From the NCBI RefSeq assembly GCF_020906515.1, contig NC_085854.1:1984001-2048000 (forward strand): a stretch of DNA of 64,000 nt, given 5' to 3'. Source of the stretch: Vanrija pseudolonga (lineage: Eukaryota > Basidiomycota > Tremellomycetes > Trichosporonales > Trichosporonaceae). Position 1 is the first letter of the stretch. Each line of letters begins with the position of its first letter. The position numbers were made by a program, and so were the translations under genes. Below the pieces are notes generated by a model that did no database searches, was not told the DNA's origin, and saw only the letters and a list, made by a program, of their open reading frames with translations. Below, in pieces: positions 44,154 through 54,135 of this stretch.

Positions 44154-45280
44154 TTCAGTTGAGAGTGGGGTGAGCTGGAAAGGAGGGGCGGTGTTGGTTG
44201 ACGAGTTGGGGGCCACGCTTTATATCCTTCCAAGACGGGGCGAGGGGTACGTGTCGTCCCCAATCCAGCGAACAGTCTTCGAGGGGACAATGGGGCAGCA
44301 CCTGGGTGGCATGGAAGATGGGCGAGTGTGGCGCTCCTCGAATGACTTTTGGCGGCGTGACGTGGAATCGAACAGGCGTCGTGGGGATGGCCGTCGTCGT
44401 CGCAGATCATGTCCAGACATGCAAAAGATCGGTGTGAGACGGGCTACGCTGAGGAACTCCCTTCTAAACGGTACCTGCTTGGACAGCCAACCGGGCCGCG
44501 ACAGACATATCGTGTAATGACATGCCCCACCGGAAATCGAACCCTGCTACATTGTCGGCAGTTCGGTCGTGTTAACAACTTCGCTACCAGTCGTACGTCT
44601 TGCCAGGCTCGCGAGAAGTCGGTTTTATCATCGTAGCTCGCGTGGCACGGAAGACTCAGACTCTGCTTCATCGGCGCCAAGGGTCAGGCCAAAGACCCAG
44701 CCCTCAGAATCAGCGGTGTTACCACCCAGCACACCTTTGGGCCGCGCCGTGGGGCGGGCCTCATACCTAGCATGCCTACCGCCAGGTGAACACAAGCAGA
44801 GTGAAGGACGGTGCGGTGACTCAAGGTTTGCAGGGTACACACACCGCCCACCCGACCGTGTGTCCGAAACCTCGGTTTCCGCGCAAACTCTGCACCACCA
44901 CCTCCGACTTTCTCGCATTCCGCAGTCGACTCGTTGCGAGGGGACGGCTCTTCCGCGCTGCAAGGCACACGGCCAGCGGCACGCAAGCACACAGGCGCCG
45001 CGCCGTGCGACGTGCTAGTGTTGTCTTGGCCCACACAACACAAGCTACATGCATACAGCGCCGTAGCCTCGGGTCTCACTCACCTGGGCCAGCCGGCGTC
45101 CGTCGTAAGGCACACAGACTAGCCCCTCACTGCCTTGCTCCGCCTTGTTTTGTCTCGTCAACACTGCCCCCAGCCAGTGTCGGTGGGATATGCTTAAGCG
45201 CATAATAAATGGACGCGTGGACGCGAGCAGCACCATGCATCCCCCCTCCCCTCCCCTGACCCGACCACTTGTCTGTCACC
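44154..45280. other. divergent intergenic region with tRNA-like fragments
   Basis: 1.1 kb between divergent genes. Minus-strand matches to an internal B-box (GTTCGATTCC, GGTTCGATTTCC) occur near 44363-44373 and 44530-44541, and a TTAACACG resembling a valine anticodon loop occurs near 44570, but no intact cloverleaf can be drawn. No protein gene is supported. Confidence 0.4.
44219..44225 (-). promoter_or_regulatory. TATA-like box of cluster member 4
   Basis: ATATAAA on the minus strand lies 66-72 bp upstream of the start codon at 44153. Confidence 0.5.
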
Positions 45281-46091
45281 ATGCTCATCTTGCCGACAAT
45301 CCTCGCGCCGCTATTGCTGGCTACCACGGCCTGGGCGCAATCGAACTCGACTGCCGCCGCCAACCGCACGGAGATTCCTGCCCCCTTCAACGGCACGTTC
45401 AACACCGATAATAACGCGACAATCCTGTACCCCAAGGCCAGCAACTACTGTGAGCAACCTCAGCTCTCACGCGCGCGCTGACAATGCCCAAGGGTCCTAC
45501 CCGTATTATCGTGACTGGCCCATCATCTTCAGCCGGCCGAACACGACGGCGGACCCGTGGGTGATTTACCTCCAGAACGTGAACAGTCCGCAAGTGTTCT
45601 ATCAATGGGTGGAATACAACGACAGTACGTGCGCCACCTAACCCTCACGGTGCTGCAGCAGACACGCTGACGCGACTCCCAGCCGCCCTGCAGCCGAACG
45701 CAAGGAACCCAACCACCAACAAAGACTGGCCAAAGGACCAGACATGGTGCCAGTACCAACTGTTCCGACCTGAGCTTTTGGGCGGCCGCCCCGGCTCCGG
45801 ATACTTCCTCTCGATTTACCTTGGCAACAGTAGCGCGTCTCGGTTGGACCCGCCGGCGTATGGCAAACGTGAGACATGCCACAGTATGATACACTGACCC
45901 GCAAAGCTCTCGCCGTCTCCGAACTGTTTGAGATTCGTAATACGACCACTATCGACCCAAGTCTCCCCAAGGGTCCCAACAAGCTTGCATCGCCCACCCG
46001 TAGCAGCCAGGCCGTGCACAATCGGCCTTCGTCCGGGCTCATCACTGCCATCGGTGCAGTAGTGTGTGTTGCGGCCATCTGTGCCTTGTAG
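45281..46091 (+). CDS. secreted or GPI-anchored Kre9/KNH-like (Ser-Thr-rich family) cell-wall protein
   Basis: Four exons, 45281-45449, 45493-45624, 45683-45868 and 45907-46091, encode 223 residues. A clear signal peptide MLILPTILAPLLLATTAWAQ precedes Asn/Thr-rich sequence with several N-x-S/T sites. The domain YPKASNYW...PIIFSRP, WVIYLQNV, GSGYFLSIYLGNSS, ELFEIRN follows the beta-sandwich pattern of the fungal Ser-Thr-rich GPI-anchored family. The C-terminus ends in a hydrophobic stretch LITAIGAVVCVAAICAL with no basic tail, as for GPI attachment signals. Splicing creates the diagnostic N-Y-W. A TATA-like ATAATAAA lies about 75 bp upstream. It sits inside the small-protein cluster but on the opposite strand. 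Confidence 0.75.
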
Positions 46092-46267
46092 CAGTGACCG
46101 GCCGATACACGTTCATGGTCATAATCTCAGCTGGGCGGGGGGTGACCATTGCTCTTGAGGTGCACCCGTAAGGCTACCATGCAAACCACCCTATCCCGCG
46201 CAACTTCGACCACGATCTGCATCTTCACCGAGCGACAGACTAAACCATAATTCATCTCAGCGGGCCA

Positions 46268-46851
46268 CTACGCAGCTACCCCGGCCAGCATGCCCAGCTT
46301 GAGCACCTCCGTCGAAAGATGGACAAGATCCAAGATGGCCTTGGTCATGGCGTCCTCGGTCTCGACGAACGGGAGCAGGCCGCCAAGGCGGTCGATGTAG
46401 GCTTGGAGCTCTGCGCCGTTCGGGTCGGCAGGCGTGCCCTCCATCACCATCCTGAAAGCGAGGAGGAGCGCCATCTCGTCGAACCCGAGGGCGAGGTAGT
46501 TCGCGTTCGGGCCGAGCGCGTGCAGGTCGGCCTTGAGCTTATCGCTGAGGGTGAGCATGTTGGAGACTTGGGTGGGGGACCGGCGGCTGAGCTCGGAGAT
46601 GTACTGCGGGAGTGTCAGGAGGGGGTGGAGCGGGATGGTGGGATTACCTTGCTCTTCCTCTCTGCGGCGGTGGAGGCGGCCGAGGCGGCTGAGGGGGCCG
46701 GGGCGTTGGTGTCGGTGTCGGTGTCGGTTTCGGTGCTCGTAGCCCAGGCGGTGGACTGGGCGTTGTCGTCGGTGTTGGTGTTCATAATGGCCAAGGTGTC
46801 GGTGTGGGTATTGAGGTCCATGGTGGCAAGGTTGTTGGTGTCGACGTTCAT
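46268..46851 (-). CDS. small helical protein, member 5 of the cluster (179 residues)
   Basis: Exons 46851-46648 and 46603-46268 (44-nt intron, donor GTAATC, branch CTGAC). The N-terminal 60 residues are an Asn/Asp/Thr-rich low-complexity lead with T-D repeats. The C-terminal part YISELSRRSPTQ, then LHALGPNANYLALGFDEMAL, and YIDRLGGLLPFVE aligns with members 1 and 6. L-G-P and the D/E-E-M triplet are the most constant positions in the cluster. The function is unknown. Confidence 0.66.
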
Positions 46852-47315
46852 GGTTGAGGGACTGGCTGAGGGGGGAGGTCGGTGGGGTAGGCAGTGAAGG
46901 TATGTTGAGCTGCATGAGAGAGCGACCTTTATCACTTCTGACTATTGCTACGGACGACGACAGCGTGCCGCGTAACAATGAACTGGGGAAGAGTGTGCGC
47001 ACCGCCGGTTGTGGCGGTGGCCAGGGCGGGTGAAACGTATCTGTTGCAAGGGTGGACTGGGGCAAGGCGTCGGTGCGAGGGGAACCATGCTCGCACTCGA
47101 GTGACGGTTGGTGCCAGAATCTGTTGTTTGGGGTCGATGCAGCCATACGCTGTCGATCGTTGCCTCGCGTAGGTCATGCTTCCAAAAAGATACGAAAATG
47201 GAGAAAATGCGAAAACTCCTATCACAAAGGTCTGTTCATTTTGGCTCCCATCACTCAACGTCGACGACAAACAACTGCATGGGATACCGAGGACGAGACG
47301 ACTCCACCCTCCAAA
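46852..47315. other. intergenic region
   Basis: 464 bp separating cluster members 5 and 6. No supported gene is seen. Confidence 0.45.
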
Positions 47316-47788
47316 CTACATCGACTGACGCCGGTTGAACATGCTACGCAAATTATGCTTGAGCAGGGCGACCTCGACGACCGTGAGGCCAGCCACGCGC
47401 GGGCGGTCCATGCGCTCCACGACGAGGGCGAGGAGGTCGTCGCCGAGGCGGGCCGCATAGTCGAGGTATGCTGCGCAGTCTTCCTCTCCGCCATCGCGGA
47501 CCATGGCGATGCGGTGCTCTAGGAGCAGGGCCATCTCGTCGAGCGACATTGCGAGCGGGCGCGCGCCTGGCCCGAGACGCGCGACGTCGTCGGCCATCTT
47601 GGTCCCCGTGGCGAGCTCGCGCTCGAATTGGTCGTCCGGGGTCGCCTTGACCGTGTTGATGAACTGCCGTCAGCTGTGTGAGGGGTGGGTTGACGGACCT
47701 TGTCTTTCTGGGTGGTCGTGGGGGTGGGGTCCGCCGTGGGCGTGGGGGCCGTCGGCGTGAGGGGCGTCGGGGGCGGCGTGTCGCCCAT
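47316..47788 (-). CDS. small helical protein, member 6 of the cluster (145 residues)
   Basis: Exons 47788-47699 and 47663-47316 (35-nt intron, donor GTCCGT, branch GCTGAC). The lead is a Thr/Pro repeat (MGDTPPPTPLTPTAPTP). The core reads VARLGPGARPLAMSLDEMAL, LLEHRIAMV, then YLDYAARLGDDLLALVVERM, closest to member 5. It ends with HNLRSMFNRRQSM. A TATAAG box lies 64-69 bp upstream. The donor is non-consensus, but frame and homology support it. The function is unknown. Confidence 0.66.
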
Positions 47789-47851
47789 GTTGCGTTGGGT
47801 GGTTGGGTGGGTGGATGTGTATGTAGATTGGAAGACTTGGCTACACGCCCA

Positions 47852-47857
47852 CTTATA
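47852..47857 (-). promoter_or_regulatory. TATA-like box of cluster member 6
   Basis: TATAAG on the minus strand lies 64 bp upstream of the start codon at 47788. Confidence 0.45.
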
Positions 47858-48210
47858 GACACTTCTGCCATGTTGAATGATTGAAGTGATGGTGTGGCTG
47901 ATGCCGGTGCCACTGCCGATGTCAACAACGGAGTGATGGGCAGGGGAGGGCGCGTGCGTCCACTTGCCACATGACGACTGAGGAGGGGTGGAGGTGGAAC
48001 AGGCGACAGGTGGAGGAGGTGGTGTGGGCGAGACTAGGGGTGCTCTACACGCTCCTCAAACATGCTCAGCATGACCACAAGGGGAACGACAATGTCGATT
48101 CCCCCAGTGTGGAGTTCACATGTTGCCCAGTGTGGCCTGGTCACAACGCGCCTCTGTTGACCTGTTTACAAAGTACACCGCCGCCGACAATCGCCACCCA
48201 CTGGACAGGG

Positions 48211-48217
48211 TATAAGT
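48211..48217 (+). promoter_or_regulatory. TATA-like box of the first BTB-like gene
   Basis: TATAAGT lies 82-88 bp upstream of the start codon at 48299. Confidence 0.45.
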
Positions 48218-48298
48218 GCAGGTATCAACCTCACCTCGTCTTCCTCCATCCTACATACTCTTCTCCCACCAACTCCCAGTCTCTTGTCCACCGCAAGC

Positions 48299-49299
48299 AT
48301 GATGCGCATACGCGCTACGCGCAGACTCCGGCACTTCCATCCCGACTTCACCCACCCGCCAAGCACCCCCATCCTCAAGTCGAGCGATGGCGTCTACTTC
48401 TACTTCCCCCTCGAGATGCTCATACCCGTCTCCACCTTCTTCCGGGACATTGCCACCTTCCCGACGCCGCAGGGCGACAATGTCATCCCGCTGTACTCGG
48501 CCCACAGCGAAGCGCTATCGCTGGCCCTCAAGCTCGTCGCGGCGCGTCACGTCGGCGCGACGACCCCACCTCACCTCAAGTGGCCGAGCCGCGAGACCCT
48601 CAAGAACCTCTCGGTCATCATCGACGCTTACGACCTCCCCCTCGTCTCTGAGGCCCTCATCACCGCCACCCTACCCCCCGACCCCCTGACGTCAGCGCCG
48701 GTATGCTACGAGCGGGTCATCTGGGCCGCCGCCGAGGGTGTGCAGGGCATCTGCACCATCGCACGATCCACCGCGCTCCACCGCCTCGAGGACCAGGAGC
48801 AGACGATCGTCCACGCACTGCACCAGTTTCCCCAAGCACTTCACTACGTCAACGACTGGCGCCGCGCGTTCGAGAAGTTGGTCGAGGAGTCCATGAACAA
48901 GCTCCGTATCCCAGCGACGCAGATGGCATGCTCGCGCTGCTTCTTCAGTGACGAGATCCGCCGTTTCTACAGCTGGGGCTGGCACCGTCGCAGATACCCC
49001 GAGTGCCGCCGGTGGGACTGGAAGACTGGCCACTGGAGCAGGGCTGAGATGGACGACTGGGTCGACCGCCTCACGGACCAGCTCACTGCCAACGTCACCA
49101 ATCGCCTTGCCTGCCCCCGGGTGGCAGGTAGCAAGTTCCGTGCGTGCCTCATGCTCCACCTGGACAACTTCTATCGCGAGGTGGAGACGTGAGTCGACTG
49201 GCCGCGCAGTACTGACACCCCAGACGCGTCCCGGGGACCCGCTTGCCCCGATGGCAGATTGATCGCACAGGCCGCCAAAGCTGGGTCAAGACGTTGTAG
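48299..49299 (+). CDS. BTB/POZ-like protein, tandem copy 1 (321 residues)
   Basis: Exons 48299-49188 and 49224-49299. The 35-nt intron near the 3' end has a GTACTGACACCCCAG acceptor region; without it the frame would stop after EVET. The N-terminal domain FHPDFTHPPSTPILKSSDGV, then YFYFPLEMLIPVSTFFRDIA and PQGDNVIPLYSAHSEALSLA, has the BTB pattern (D-x-x-hydrophobic-S-S-D-G-V, L-x-x-x-S-x-F-F-x-D). The C-terminal half is helical with several Trp and paired Cys (MACSRCFFS). BTB domains dimerise and often act as adaptors to cullin-3, but no Kelch or other partner domain is present. A close copy follows downstream. Start could also be the second ATG at 48302. Confidence 0.72.
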
Positions 49300-49422
49300 T
49301 CATACCGGCGATAGCCAAAGGAAGGCGCCACGGTTCCCTGACTGGCTCCTCCTCCGTCCTTGTACTCTGTCAACAATACCTAGCCATCCTTTACTCTTCT
49401 CCAATGCACTACCTTCAGTTCC

Positions 49423-50371
49423 ATGGCCAACGCAGTCAACATTGGCGGCAGGGCCTTCCACCCAGATTTCGCCGCGCCGCCGACCGACATCGTCTTGCAG
49501 GCGGACGACGGGCTGCACTTCTACTACGATCTCGCAGCTCTGGCACGCGTCTCATCCTTCTTCAACGACCTGGCAGGCCTCCCCGCCGCAGAAGGCGACA
49601 ATGTGATCCCTTTGGCCATGGCCACGTCGCCAGCATTAACGCTGGCTCTTCATGTCGTGTCAGGTGCTTATGGGCCAGAACATCGGTTCCAGTGGCCACC
49701 GGACCGCGAGACGGTCGGCAGCCTCCTGGACATGGCCGACGCGTATGACCTGCCCGTCGTGGCAACCACCCTCTGGCAGCAGACCCCACCGGATTCAATA
49801 TGGGACAATGGACACGCTTGCTTTGAGCGACTCGTCATGGCCCATACGCTGCGCACGCACGACCTCGACATCGACCTCGCGGACTGTGCGCGCCTCACGG
49901 CCCTCCACCGGCTCGAGGCCCAGGGCGAGTGGGTCAAGATCTTCCTCGACGAGCACCCAACCGCCATGAGCCAGGTCGCGACGTGGCGGGCAGTCGTCGA
50001 CAGCCTGATTCGAAGCCTGATGCTTGGCCTGCGCGGGCGCGGCGTCCTTCCAAACGCGTCTTCCAACCCAGGCTTCCCCTGGCGATGGATCCAAGACCGG
50101 ACCCAGGCTGAGGTTGACCGCTGGCTCGAGGAACTCGAACGGCAGCTCCTCGACAAGCCATGGTCTTACACTCAGTGTCCACCAAGCGCGGGGCAGCTCT
50201 TCTGCGACAGGGCACAGGGCAAGCTCGCCGCGTACCACATTGCATTGAGAAAGTGAGTTGCTGGTGGGGGTGGGCCGGGCTCATGTCCAGTCTGTTCCCA
50301 GAGTTACCTGCGAGCGGGGCGCTCCTCGGCTGGGATTGACGGGTCGCGGCGAGGAGGTGTACGGTAGTTGA
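49423..50371 (+). CDS. BTB/POZ-like protein, tandem copy 2 (299 residues)
   Basis: Exons 49423-50252 and 50302-50371, with the intron at the equivalent place to copy 1. N-terminal FHPDFAAPPTDIVLQADDGL, YDLAALARVSSFFNDLAGLP, AEGDNVIPLAMATSPALTLA aligns residue for residue with copy 1, as do DAYDLPVVATTLW and LTALHRLEAQGEW. The short last exon, KVTCERGAPRLGLTG, is also homologous to the other's. The copies differ by many substitutions, so the duplication is not recent. The function is unknown beyond the BTB-like fold. Confidence 0.72.
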
Positions 50372-50453
50372 GTATGGCAGGCATACATTCGTAGTAGTAC
50401 AACAACATGGGCGCTGTGCGTCTCTCTTCTAGCGTCTAGAGGCCACAACGCGC

Positions 50454-51058
50454 CTACTGGGCTCTCAGCCCTTCGGCGCGCTCGGACAACTCCTCCTCGG
50501 TGCAGATACGGCAGTCGTCCACGCGGATAACGGGCACGGGGCTCGGTGCTGTCGTCGACTCGGATTCCAGGCTGGGCCGCGAGGTGGCGCTGGCGCCAGA
50601 CCACGCGCGGGGACGGAGCACGGCGGCGGCCTTGGCCCTCAGCCCGGTGTCCTTGGGCTTGCTGGCCTCCTCCGCGGGCGCCGGTGCAACGCTGTGCCGC
50701 TCGTGCGCGATGAGCTCGGCGAGCAGCCCGACGTCGTTCTGCGCGCGCTCAATGATCGAGATGGCCATGTCTGGCTCCACGCCCGTGTTGACGAGCTGGT
50801 GCACGAGCGCCCAGTCGACCGACGGCTCGTCGCGCCGCAGCCATCGTAGAGGGTTTGCGGACATTGGCGTCGGGGTCGGCTGGTGGATGTCGTCGTCGTG
50901 GTAGTAGTGCTCGGGGATGGCGTGCGCTGGGTGGTGGTGGTGGTGGTGGTGATGATGGGTGGGGTTGTTGCTGTGTTGGATAAGGCGATAGACTGTCGTG
51001 TGAGCAGGCGTCGAGGGAAGTGAGAAGTCGAGGCTAGACCAGACTCACAAGTAGTCAT
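50454..51058 (-). CDS. UBA-like His-rich protein with H-x2-H...C-x2-C motif (182 residues)
   Basis: Exon 1 is 10 nt (51058-51049, ATGACTACTT), followed by a 56-nt intron (GTGAGT...GACAG) and exon 50992-50454. The protein starts MTTFYRLIQHSNNPT, then nine consecutive His, then PEHYYHDDD. The UBA-like part reads VHQLVNTGVEPDMAISIIER and AELIAHERHSV. CRIC appears much later, about 55 residues after the histidines, near a C-terminal helix ELSERAEGLRAQ. The long gap between H-x2-H and C-x2-C makes joint metal binding less certain in this copy. The His/Asp-rich lead might itself bind metal. The function is unknown. Confidence 0.66.
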
Positions 51059-51670
51059 TGGTAGGCAAGTCAAGTGGAGCAGCAAGCAATGTCGCAATGT
51101 CTGACGACACAGTGGAGATAACAGGTCTTAGCGGGGGTGTGGGGCGATAAGTGGGCCATGTCACGCCCGGCCCAGGCCACACTTAAGTACAATCACGGCA
51201 ATCAACGCCAAGACGCACGGCTAGCACCCACTCGGCGTGCGATGCAGCGCCGGCGGTGCCCCAGGCGGTGGTACCGACGCTGCCGACGGTCGTGAGGTCG
51301 AGCGCGCGGCGTGCTGTGTAAGCAGGCAGGCCGCTGCACAGCGGTGCGGTGCTGGCGGGGAGTACGTCTCCGTTGACGCTGGGCGGGCGGGTTCGACGTC
51401 ATGCCCGCCGCCGCGGAGAGGCACAGGCACGGCCACTGACAACGTGCGCCGCTCGCTGCAAGTACGCGTTGTTGACGCGGTGCGGCGATTCGTCTGCGCG
51501 TCTCATGATGCATGGGCGTATCGTCGCTGTCGAAGTCGCGCCGTCGTCGCCGTGCTTGGCCCTCACCCGCGGTGACAGCTTGCCCCGCCGACGTCAGTGC
51601 GGCCGGCCACCTTGCGTCCGTCCGTGCAGATCATACAAGATAACATGGTACACTTATCGCTGGGCCCAGC
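51059..51670. other. intergenic region
   Basis: 612 bp of tandem spacer between two minus-strand relatives. No supported gene is seen. Confidence 0.5.
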
Positions 51671-52069
51671 CTACTTCCTCCGCAGGCGCGAGCCGAGCCG
51701 GCTCACCCAGCTCTGCTCCTTCCCTTCGCGCCAGCTGCCCGCGTCGCTGCTGCTGCCGGCACCGCTAGACCGATGACACCGCTCGCAGCCGTCGACGAAC
51801 TGGCCCGCGTGGCGCTCGTGCTCCAGCAGCCGGAGGCACGCGGGCACGTTGCCCTTGGTCTGCTGCAGGCTGCGCGTGGCGCTCTCCTCGTCGTACCCGA
51901 GCGACATGAGGTGGTGCAGCGAGTACCGGTCGACCGAGGACGTGTCGACGTCTGGGAGGCGGGTCCAGGAGTGCGAGGGGCGGGAGAGGACTGCACGAGC
52001 ACGAGCGAGCGTCAGCGAGTGCGAGGAGGCAGGCGGGCGGCTGCAGTGCGCGCAGTCATACTCACGCAT
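51671..52069 (-). CDS. UBA-like protein with H-x2-H...C-x2-C motif (107 residues)
   Basis: Exon 1 is 4 nt (52069-52066, ATGC), followed by a 75-nt intron (GTGAGT, branch CTGAC, GTGCAG) and exon 51990-51671. The shortest copy with both halves of the motif: MLLSRPSHSWTRLPDVD leads to LHHLMSLGYDEESATRSLQQ, LRLLEHERHAGQFVDGCERC, then a Ser-rich tail and basic end RLGSRLRRK. Spacing between H-x2-H and C-x2-C is only seven residues. A TATA-like box lies 72-78 bp upstream. The function is unknown. Confidence 0.7.
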   Translation of the reverse strand: MREYDCAHCSRPPASSHSLTLARARAVLSRPSHSWTRLPDVDTSSVDRYSLHHLMSLGYDEESATRSLQQTKGNVPACLRLLEHERHAGQFVDGCERCHRSSGAGSSSDAGSWREGKEQSWVSRLGSRLRRK

Positions 52070-52960
52070 GGTGGTGGATGCGGTCGGCGCAAGTCTAGGT
52101 GGCAAGGTTGGGGTCAAGCCGAGATGGATGATCGATGGTGTTTATATGCCAAGCTGGGCGACGTCGTCGTCGTAGTCGTCGGCGAAAGTCAAGCTGGTGT
52201 TGTCGTCGTCGAAAGTCGTCGCTTCGGCTTCGGCGTCGTCGTCGTCGGCTGCGACGTATACACAGGGGCCTGTAGGTAAAGAACGTGGAGTAGTTGGCAG
52301 TAACGAGCGTGGGTGGGTGGGCGTGAAGAGTTGAGAGTGGAAGAGATGTTACGAATCAGATCGAGGAATGCAAGCCCCGCGCAGCCTCAATTAAGTGACT
52401 TTGCCGTCTGCCCCGGAAAAAAGAAAGGCCACAAGCCAGAAGCCAGAAGCCAGGCGCGTCTGGCGCGACGCCACAGCCCAGGCCTGGCCAACTGCCCCGG
52501 ATCGACCCTTGTCCTCGACTACATCCTCGACGCGTCGCGCGGCAGCAAGGGGTAAGCGTAAGAATGCATCCATCCCCAGGGGCAGCGTTGCGGAACCAAC
52601 CTATGCTGTAGCCGCTGTTGACATTGCGTTCCAGGGCCACCCATGCCGTTGTTTACGCGACCGCCTGTTCTGGTGTTCTGGTGTGCGGCCCAGATTAGAG
52701 TTGGCGGGGGGTGCTCGCTTGGCGGGCCAAGATAGATTCGACGCGTCGAGACGGACGTGTGGGCCTCGTTTCGTCTCGAGCTCGACCTCCATGCCTGCTG
52801 CATCCCCGGGCACTTGTCGCCGTATGAAACGCTGCAGTCACAGCCCCGGCCGCGGCACAAACAAACAACATGGCATCATAGAAAGCAAGCTACACAAGAA
52901 CGCCGGCCAGCCGGCGCGTCCACTCCAGTCAAAGAGTCCATACGTCGTCGTCACGCTCAC
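52070..52960. other. intergenic region
   Basis: 891 bp between two minus-strand genes. GTC-rich repeats occur near 52155-52250. Long frames here are shadows of GC-rich DNA; no gene is supported. Confidence 0.5.
52141..52147 (-). promoter_or_regulatory. TATA-like box of the gene at 52069
   Basis: ATATAAA on the minus strand, 72 bp upstream of the start codon. Confidence 0.5.
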
Positions 52961-53883
52961 TCACACCACGCGCCCAGCGAGCGCCTCAAAGAAGCGCTGC
53001 TTCTCCTTGATGCCGGGACAGAGCGCAAGGAGCACGCGCTCCCCTCTATCCTTCCACACGCCGCACGACGCGGACGCGACGTCCTCGAAGCGGCGCGAGC
53101 CGACGCCGAACCCGCGCAGCGCGGCGCGCACCGCGTCGCGCTTCCGCGCGCGCTCGAGCGCATGTGCGCGGGCGCGGATCGTCGCGGCGGCGGTCGGCGT
53201 GGCAGGCGGCAAGATGCCCGCCGCGACGAGGCGGGACGCGGGCGGACGCGTGTGCAGTGCCGCGGTGAGCTTGCGCCGGCGTCTCTCGGACGACAGCTTC
53301 TCGTGCACGAGCGAGAGGCGGACCGCCTGGGCGAGCGGAGGTGGTCAGCAAGGACAAGGGGGGCAGGAAGGGACGGAGAAGGCAGCACTCACGACGTCGC
53401 TGCCCCAGTAGATGCCCGCCTTGACGCCCGAGATCACTGCGAGCCCGCGCAGCGTGCCGCGGCGCACGAGCTCCGCGGCGTCTGGGCGCGGATGGAGCGG
53501 CGACGATAAGGCGTGGTGGATGCGGGAGGGGGCGGTCTGGGTGGGTCAGCGATCGCTTCGGCCGACGACGGTGACGCCGGGCTGCGCCCGCAGCACCGCC
53601 CGCGCCACCGCCCACTTACCTGGCTGATCCACACGCTCCACAAGTACGCGTCCCGCTCGACGCCGGCCAGCTGCTCGACGGTGCGCGAGAGCACGCCGAG
53701 GTCGTCTGGCGCGAGGAAGAGGAGGATGCGGGTCGCGAGCTCGGGCGGGAGGGCGAGGAACCCGAGCGCGAAGGGGGTGAGGGCGGGGGTGAGGGCGGGG
53801 GTGGTGGTGGTGGGGGATGGAGGTGCTGGGGGTTGAGGGGTCGCCGTGGATGGCCGTGTCACCGTCAGCGCGACCTCAGCCAT
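52961..53883 (-). CDS. F-box-like protein (257 residues)
   Basis: Exons 53883-53620, 53536-53393 and 53326-52961. After a Thr/Pro-rich lead, FLALPPELATRILLFLAPDD and LGVLSRTVEQLAGVERDAYL followed by W-x2-W match the F-box pattern (LP-E-x-hydrophobic-x2-Ile-L...L-x2-L-x2-hydrophobic-x4-W). This suggests a substrate adaptor of an SCF ubiquitin ligase, binding Skp1 through the box. The rest is helical and Arg/Ala-rich with a C-terminus GIKEKQRFFEALAGRVV and no WD40 or leucine-rich repeats. The stop codon overlaps a consensus GTGAGT, so a further short 3' exon is possible; none could be confirmed. Confidence 0.65.
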
Positions 53884-54135
53884 TGTGTCGCTGTTCGAGG
53901 CTCGTGGATGCGGTGGAGTCGACAAGAACAAAGTGTTGTCGCCGTCACGAACGATGTCAACGCGACTACTGCGCGACTGGGTGGCAACATGACGCAACAA
54001 CATTGCCGTTTCAAGCGTGATGGCTTGTTTGGCTCCGCGACACGGGTACACGACGTGTGCGACAGTTTCACGATACATTCTAGCCTACATATTATAAAAA
54101 TAATGCCACACCAATGCTAGTAGTGTCTAGGCTGC
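53884..54135. other. intergenic region
   Basis: 252 bp between the F-box start and the Rab5 stop, AT-rich near 54085-54105 (ATTATAAAAATAAT), probably the F-box promoter and the Rab5 3' region. Confidence 0.4.

Larger units (their letters stand above)
47789..48298. other. divergent promoter region with two TATA-like boxes
   Basis: 510 bp between cluster member 6 and the first BTB-like gene. TATAAG on the minus strand (47852-47857) serves the left gene and TATAAGT on the plus strand (48211-48217) the right gene. Confidence 0.5.

Noticed and set aside
44520-44620. Possible tRNA-Val(AAC) with a short intron on the minus strand
   Set aside because: The TTAACACG loop and a B-box are present, but acceptor, D-stem and T-stem cannot be paired, so no tRNA is called.
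52395-53411. 338-codon plus-strand frame across the F-box gene 3' end
   Set aside because: Antisense to a gene whose splice sites and F-box motif are convincing; its own product has no family resemblance.
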